Below the pieces are notes generated by a model, which ran no database searches, was not told where the DNA came from, and was given only the letters and a program-made list of their open reading frames with translations. Shown here piece after piece: positions 58,000 through 64,000 of a stretch of DNA of 64,000 bases; position 1 is the first letter of the stretch, and each line of letters starts with the position of its first letter. Made by a program: the position numbers and the translations under genes. Source of the stretch: Carya illinoinensis (lineage: Eukaryota; Streptophyta; Magnoliopsida; Fagales; Juglandaceae); NCBI RefSeq assembly GCF_018687715.1, contig NC_056752.1, positions 49,203,837 through 49,267,836 of the forward strand. The letters run 5' to 3'.

Positions 58000-60900
58000 G
58001 TACAAAACATCGAGACTTGTTCCATTCCATGCAATAGAAGAAGCCCAAAGCAACAAAGTGTGAAAGAAAAAATCCCTAAATCTGTCCGGAGAGCGTTCCT
58101 TATCTTCAAAACATCGGCCATTTCTTTCGGTCCATGTGCACCACATTAAAAATAGGGGTACCATCTTCCATACAGCAGCGATCTGACGATTGCCCTTAAT
58201 CCCTCGCCAACAAGACAGAATATCTCTCTCTTTTAGGCATGACCCATGCGATACCGAGTCTCAAGAAGATCGCGTCCCACAATACCTTGACTGCTTCGCA
58301 ATGAAGAAGAAAGTGATCTACTGATTTGCCGTTGCGTTTACACATATAACACCAATCCATTATGCAGTGTCCACGCTTTCTTAGATTGTCAATTGTTAAG
58401 ATTTTGCCATGAGAAGCCACCCAACCAAAGAAAGCAACTTTAGGGGGGAACCTTGCTCCTCCAGATACTCTTCCAAGGGAAGTCAATAAGGGAGTAGGTC
58501 GACAAAGCTTTGTGATAAGAATGAACTGAAAATTTCTTGTTCCTTGTGCCGATCTAGAATAATCTGTCCTCCCTTCCTCCACTTAGCTTCAACGCATATA
58601 ACAAACGAAAAAAATCAGTGATGTCTCCCATCTCCCAATCCTGTGCAGCTCTAGTGAATCGAATTGACCAAGTAATGGAATCAGTATTATTACACATATT
58701 ATCAGCCATTGAGGACCCTTGATCCGACACAATCCTATAAAGAGAGGGGAAAGCCTTTTTCAAGGCCACGTTCCCCCACCAAATATCATGCCAAAATTTG
58801 ATCTGTGCGCCCCTTCCCACTTCGAACCTGCAATTGTCAAGAAAGTCATCCCAGCCCTTCTGGATAAGTTTCCATACTCCCACACCGTAAGCCCCTCTGA
58901 CTTCATTAGTGCACCAACCTCCCCAGACACTCCCATATTTGGCCTCTAAAATGTTTCTCCAAAGAGCATCTCTTTCAAGATGATATCGCCATAACCATTT
59001 ACCGAGAAGTGCCTTGTTGAAAGTTCTCAAATTTCGTAGGCCCAAACTGCCGCAAGACAATGGTGTGCATACTTTATCCCATTTGATCAAATGGAATTAT
59101 TTTGTGTCCTTTATCCCTCCCCATAAAAAATCCTGGAAGATCTTCTCCAATTTATTCAACACCCCTGTAGGCACCGGAAATAACGAGAGAAAATACGTTG
59201 GGAGATTAGATAACGTACTCTTTATAAGTGTGGTTCTCCCTCCCTTCGACAAGTAAATTCTCTTCCATCCCGCCAGCTTGCCTTCAATTTTCTCAACAAT
59301 CCCTTCCCACATTGTCTTATAATTATGAGGGGCTCTCAGAGGGAGTCCAAGGTACTTCATAGGCAAGGAGGTGACCTTGCATTCCAAGATAGCAGCCACC
59401 TTCCCTAAGTTGTTGACCAAGCCGATAGGAACTACTTCCAACTTAGGCAAATTCACCTTAAGACCAAAGGCAGCTTCAAAGCAAAGTAGAAGAGCTCTAA
59501 GGGAGCGAATCTGATCCAAGTCTGGGTCACAGAAAATCAGCGTATCATCAGCAAAGAGAAGATGGGAAACCGTCACACTTCCATGGGTAGGAGCACCCAC
59601 TGAGTACCCTGAGATGAAACCCCCATCCACCGCCCTGTCCATCATTCTGCTTAAGACGTCCATGACAAGGATGAATAAAAGTGGGAATAGTGGATCCCCT
59701 TGTCTCAAACCCCGAGAGCTGTTGAAGAAGCCTTCAGGAGTGCCGTTTACGAAGACAGAAAATCTGGCTGTTGTGATGCAGTGTTTTATCCACTGACACT
59801 ATCTTTCCCCAAAACCATACCTGCCAAGGATATATAACAGAAAATCCCAATTCACATGGTCAAATGCCTTTTCCATATCCAATTTGCACAAGATACCTGG
59901 ATTACCGGCTTTAATTCTGCTGTTTAAACATTCATTGGCAATGAGAACCGAGTCTAAAATTTGCCGTCCTTTTACAAAGGCATTTTGAGATGTCGAGATG
60001 ATCTTCCCCATGACCTCGCTCAGCCGCTTTGCTAAAACTTTGGAGATGATCTTGTAGATTCCACTTACCAAGCTTATGGGGCGGAAATCATTAACTTCCA
60101 CCGATCTCGCCCTCTTGGGGATAAGGGCGATGAAAGAGACATTAAGGCTCTTCTCAAATTTCATATAAGAATGAAATTCATTAAATACTCTCATAATATC
60201 TTCTTTCACAATGTCCCAACAGGCGTGAAAAAAAGCCATTGGAAAGTCATCTGGTCCGGAGGCTTTATCTTTGTTCATACTTTTTAACACACCATACACC
60301 TCGCCTTCTTCAAAAGGCCTCTCCAACCAAACCGTACTTGAGTGGTCGATGGGGTCAAAAGCTAGACCATCAACCTTTGGCCGTCATAGGTATTGCTCAG
60401 TCAGAAGCTTATCATAAAAGTGAACAATGTGATCCTTAATAGCATCTCTATTCATTAGTACCTTGCCCTCCTCATGAAGGACCTCTATAGCGTTGTTTCT
60501 TCGACGGGAGTTTGCGACTCTTATGGAAAAACTTTGTGCACCTATCTTCTTCCTTCAACCAGAGGACCCGTGTTTTTTGCCTCCATGATATTTCCTCCAT
60601 AAGAGTATTTTTTCAAGCTCGGTGACTACAGACATCTTCTTATCCCTATCATCAGCTGATAATGCCTCTTCAGCCTCTTGCTCGTCAAATCTCCGTAGTT
60701 CCAAGAAAAGTTTGTCCCGTTGTTCGTTGATATTCCCCCAAAACTTCCAAGTTCCATTTTCTTAGATCATTCTTCAAGGCTTTTAGCTTCCCAGCTAAAA
60801 CAAAGTTAGGAGTGCCTGTGAGCTGGTAGGAAGCCCACCACTGACTGACTTTCTCAATGAAGCCATCCACCTTTAGCCACATGTTCTCAAACTTAAAATA

Positions 60901-61615
60901 TCTCTTCCCCTCCTAAAGTCTGCCATTGTTTAGTAATATAGGAAAGTGATCCGAACAAAGCCGAGGTAGTCGTTTTTGACATAGAGAGGGGAAATGGGCC
61001 TCCCATGAAGGAGAAACAATGAACTTGTCCAACCTCAACCAAGCTCTTCCATTAGACCAAGTAAAATCTCCCCCGCTAGAGGGAGATCCACCAAATCTAA
61101 CTCAAATAAGAGGGCTGAGAAATCAGCCATAGCGGTACTCGTGCTAGCAACCCCCGACCTCTCGCTCGGAAAGCGAGTGATATTGAAATCACCCCCATAC
61201 ACCACGAGATCTCCCACCAACTACATAGTCCCGCTAACTCATCCCAGAGCATATATCTACGGTTGTCCTCGTTTGGTCCGTAAACCCCTGCGAAACCCCA
61301 ACCAAAACCATCATCCACATTCGTGAAAGAACAAGCACGTGAAAATTCCCCTACGCATTCCTCTACAAAATTAACTGTTCTCTTATCCCACATAACCAGG
61401 ATGCCCCCTGAAGCACCCTTTGAAACTAAGGTGGTCCATCCTGCGTAAGAGCAATTCCATAGACTTCTAATGATGTGCCTGTCAATATGCTTTAATTTCG
61501 TTTCTTGCAAATAAATGACATCTGCTTTCCAAACCCGTAATAAATTCTTTATTCTGAGGCGCTTGTTCAGATTGTTCAAACCCCGAACATTCCAAGAAAG
61601 AATCTTGGGCTTCAT
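58000..61615 (-). pseudogene. LINE ORF2: endonuclease, reverse transcriptase, zf-RVT (broken)
   Basis: Starts MKPKILSWNVRGLNNLNKRL with the endonuclease motifs in order: WNVRGL, QETKL (catalytic Glu), YGPNED, then after a frame change GGDFNITRFPSERS, and SDHFPI near 60945. Stops follow (GRL-stop near 60916). The reverse transcriptase has [62 protein letters not shown] and the catalytic LLFADDTLIF, with a stop after GRYGFGER near 59800 and a second near 59097. The zf-RVT part reads FFGWVASHGKILTIDNLRKR and CYMCKRNGKSVDHFLLHCE. Domain order is that of plant L1 LINEs. Nearly all motifs are intact, so the copy decayed recently relative to its age of insertion. Confidence 0.85.
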
Positions 61616-62592
61616 GGATCACCAAGACTCACCCTATCCTTTTGTCGTCCTTTGTTCGCACTTGCTTCCTGTGCATCATAGTTGATGGAGCATGCAAGTA
61701 TCTTAAGCTCCCTATCCTTCTTTACCGTTGATTTAGCGAGTAAAGGCTGGTCTGTTTGTATTGCAATGAGTAAAGCTTGAAGCTGGTCCTCATAACCTTC
61801 GCAGGACATTCCCAGATAATGACTCATATCGTTAACCTTCTGAATGACCCAATCTGGTTGCGGGTCAGCCCAAGGAGCTGCTGGTGGCAAGGAACAAAGA
61901 GGGCTTGGCACATCCCCCGCCTCCAACTCCTTGCAAACTAAGCGTAAATCTTCCCCGTAAAGAGCCCCTTCATCCGACGACCCCCCTTCTAGGGATGAGT
62001 CATCCACTTCTTTCAAATCAGTACAATATACCCTGGAGAGGGACTCGGAGAGGCTCAAGAATAGTTGAGGAGCTTCGGATTGGTCCTTCATGACTGGGCC
62101 TGTGGAAGAGAGGCCAACCGTGGCAGGCAGGAAGGCTGGTGACCCAGTCTGTTGCACCGACGACCCACTCTGTTGTACCGGTGAGAGGGAACTGACCTGG
62201 ATGATGGGTACATCCCTTACGGCTTCAACAGGAATGTTTGGAGGGGCCCCACACGAATCCACCTGACCCAGAGTTGCCGCCGGTAGGTTCTGTGACGTTG
62301 GAACCAGAGGGGCCATCAACGAGCTTGCTGCGTCAACCACCATCTTGCAACCGGGAGAAAACGCATCCTGTGAGGAGCGTAACAACAGCATACGGTGCTC
62401 CCCACCCTCGCTAGAATAGTCGTCGGCGGCCATCGGCATGTTCTGTGCCAGCCCGGAAGACGCCGGCGGTGAAGGCTTCCCACGCGAGGAAGCAAGCCTC
62501 TCCGTGCGAGAAGGCCTTTTTGTGGCCTGTCGACCTGAGGGGTTGACTGGGCGGACGGCCGTGCGTGAGGACCTAAGGCCCGAGATGAGGGG
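61612..62592 (-). pseudogene. LINE ORF1 C-terminal part
   Basis: A frame open from 62592 to the TGA at 61614-61612; the first ATG is at 62439. Low-complexity Ser/Pro/Gln-rich protein ending SANKGRQKDRVSLGDP; no CCHC knuckle is seen in this part. Upstream, another frame carries LPNGVSGPARMNGPGVGSK, suggesting a frameshift near 62600. The stop codon overlaps the ORF2 start in an ATGA arrangement, which may allow reinitiation for ORF2. The N-terminal RNA-binding region is missing or scrambled. Confidence 0.6.
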
Positions 62593-62755
62593 CTAACGGC
62601 CTATACGTGAAGCCCTAAGGCCCGTGAGGGGCTACTAACACCCACTTTAGCAAATGCCCTCTGATAAGGGCTTACGGGCTTGCTTCCAACGCCTGGCCCA
62701 TTCATCCTAGCAGGCCCACTGACCCCATTTGGCAGACTCCCATTTAGAACACTCA

Positions 62756-64000
62756 CTCACTGTTTTCTAAGGGACTCTTGTGGATCTAGTGAAGAGAAAG
62801 TGAGGTCTTGGAGTTGTATTTATAGGCATTCTTGAAGGCTAGGGTAACTTACAATGAGGTTAGCTGATTGCTCTTAACCATGGTGATATGGCTTGGTTGG
62901 CAAGAACCTTCTTCAAGGATGTTCTATGGATGATGTGGGAGATCTAGGGCTATGATCTATTGGGCGTGGGAGGCAAGCGAAAATCATGAATAGTTCAGTT
63001 TGGCTCAAGTGTTACTCAGTTTTGCTTCCTCCAATCCATGGCTGATGGTGGTTTTTTTCCTAGATTCCATGGTTATTTGCTTTTCCTTCTTCCATAAAAT
63101 CAAGAGAGATGGAGAGAGGGAGATGAGATGGGACACTTGTCCAAGTGATAGAAGAAACTTGGAGATGAAGTGGTGAGGTGTTGAAGCCGATGAGCTCCAT
63201 TTGGCTCTCCCCTTGATTCTCTTCGATTCCTCTTCTTCCATGGTTTCAAACCATGGTTATGATGAAGATTTACAGATTTCATCCTAGGCTATAGTAACCC
63301 TTTTGGTTGGATCTTAAGGTGACTTCTCTCTTTCTTTTTGCAGGTCTGGTTGCACCTCTAAGGACTTCAATTTGGTTAGAACTCTTCAGGAGATCCTCTC
63401 TTGCACTTGACTCAAACCATTGGTTTTTAGCTAGGGGTACCCGATTGCTGGTATTCTTAGTGTTGCATGAGGGTTAAGCCATTTGACATGTGGCTAGGTG
63501 GCTTGACATGTCACCTAAGTTGCTGTGTCAAGAGTCCATCCAGAAGAAATGGGGCGTTGGCAAGGTGTGGGTAGATGTCAAATTCCAATTTTCTTCTAAA
63601 GACTTAAATCTGGCCAAGTAGTGTCCTAGTGGTCTTTGGAGTCTGTTTCTTGATTCTTTGACCAAGTGGGACCCAATCTGATTTGGGGTTTAGGAAACTT
63701 CCTTGTACTTGTGTGGAAATCAGATTTTTGCCATTTAGAGGCAAGTTTCACTAACTTGAACATGTGATACCCGAAATGGATGTGGTACCTAATGTGGTCC
63801 TATGCGCGTGAGTCATGTTCCTATCATGGATTTTGTGTTGGCTTTTAGTTACTAGGTATTTCATATGTTGTTCTATGAAAATGGCACATTCACTCATATT
63901 AATTCGGTTAATGCAAAGTGGAGGTGAGGTTTGACCATATATGGGCATGTGGGACATGCTATGTTTCGGTTTTGTCCTTGGTTTAATCTTAACTAATTTT
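62756..64000. other. Repeat-like DNA to the right edge
   Basis: Mixed composition with no recognised exon; in particular no SPL2 continuation. The text resembles retrotransposon-like intergenic DNA. Confidence 0.35.

Larger units (their letters stand above)
57885..62755 (-). mobile_element. Degenerate L1-type LINE retrotransposon
   Basis: The element runs from about 62755 to a poly-A tail (T-run at 57885-57894 on the plus strand). Order: part of ORF1 (61612-62592 open), then ORF2 with apurinic endonuclease (61615-about 60900), reverse transcriptase (about 60326-59100), a C-terminal region and a zf-RVT cysteine-histidine block (about 58580-58200). Several stops and frame changes make it immobile. 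The upstream end has a frame change near 62600, and the boundary at about 62755 is approximate. No target-site duplication was found, so the 5' end may be truncated or altered. The antisense position is compatible with insertion inside a long SPL2-like intron, but that is not proven. Confidence 0.85.

Noticed and set aside
57170..62900. LTR retrotransposon around the LINE
   Set aside because: Flanks on both sides look repeat-like, but I found no matching long terminal repeats, primer-binding site or polypurine tract.
1..64000. CRISPR arrays, operons, prokaryotic mobile elements, rRNA
   Set aside because: The window is clearly plant nuclear DNA. The repeats present are tandem or transposon repeats without regular unique spacers. 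No rRNA or free tRNA gene was recognised; tRNA-like boxes occur only in SINEs.
62756..64000. Further SPL2 exons beyond the LINE
   Set aside because: No frame carries the expected BAM/GIDE continuation, second membrane helix or RING cysteines.

Overview
This is plant nuclear DNA, AT-rich and full of introns. The genes are typical of a woody eudicot. Several copies of a short MITE with the core gagatgagatgag resemble a family I associate with Fagales (walnut, pecan, oak), so Fagales is my best guess, as inference only. Nothing bacterial, organellar or viral was seen.

Layout: 1-3.3 kb holds the 5' half of a hAT transposase gene (minus strand, running off the left edge) beside a palindromic 51-bp tandem array. 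3.3-10.8 kb is repeat-rich and carries a decayed MORF/RIP RNA-editing-factor copy and a SINE with target-site duplications. 10.8-12.65 kb is an intact five-exon RIPK-like receptor-like cytoplasmic kinase (minus, 448 aa). 13.4-17.7 kb is MITEs and a 956-bp non-autonomous hAT-like element. 18.4-28.3 kb is an intact 13-exon exportin-T/PAUSED gene (minus, 986 aa, every intron in phase 0) with a SINE, MITEs, a T13G33 tract and a LINE tail in its introns. 31.5-34.3 kb is TAF9 (plus, 175 aa). 35-47 kb is mostly repeats with a decayed PIF/Harbinger ORF2-like copy. 47.6-51.6 kb is an intact six-exon RelA/SpoT homologue of the RSH2/RSH3 type (plus, 716 aa). From 53.2 kb the first two exons of an SP1-like RING E3 ligase (SPL2 type) are present; the rest is not in the window. 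57.9-62.8 kb is a damaged L1-type LINE (minus) inserted in other repeats.

The genes do not form one pathway: tRNA nuclear export (PAUSED), TFIID-dependent transcription (TAF9), plastid (p)ppGpp signalling (RSH), organelle-membrane ubiquitination (SPL2-like) and immune-type signalling (RIPK-like). TAF9, RSH and SPL2 are also close neighbours in Arabidopsis as I recall (At1g54130-At1g54150), so the 33-54 kb stretch looks like an ancestral block, here with TAF9 and RSH in swapped order and stretched by repeats.

The most unusual observation is a set of 14-18 bp insertions, each an A-run with a short ACTTAT- or ACCTAT-type lead, flanked by perfect 15-21 bp direct repeats. They look like extremely 5'-truncated LINE integrations. 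One ends 4 bases from a PAUSED splice donor.
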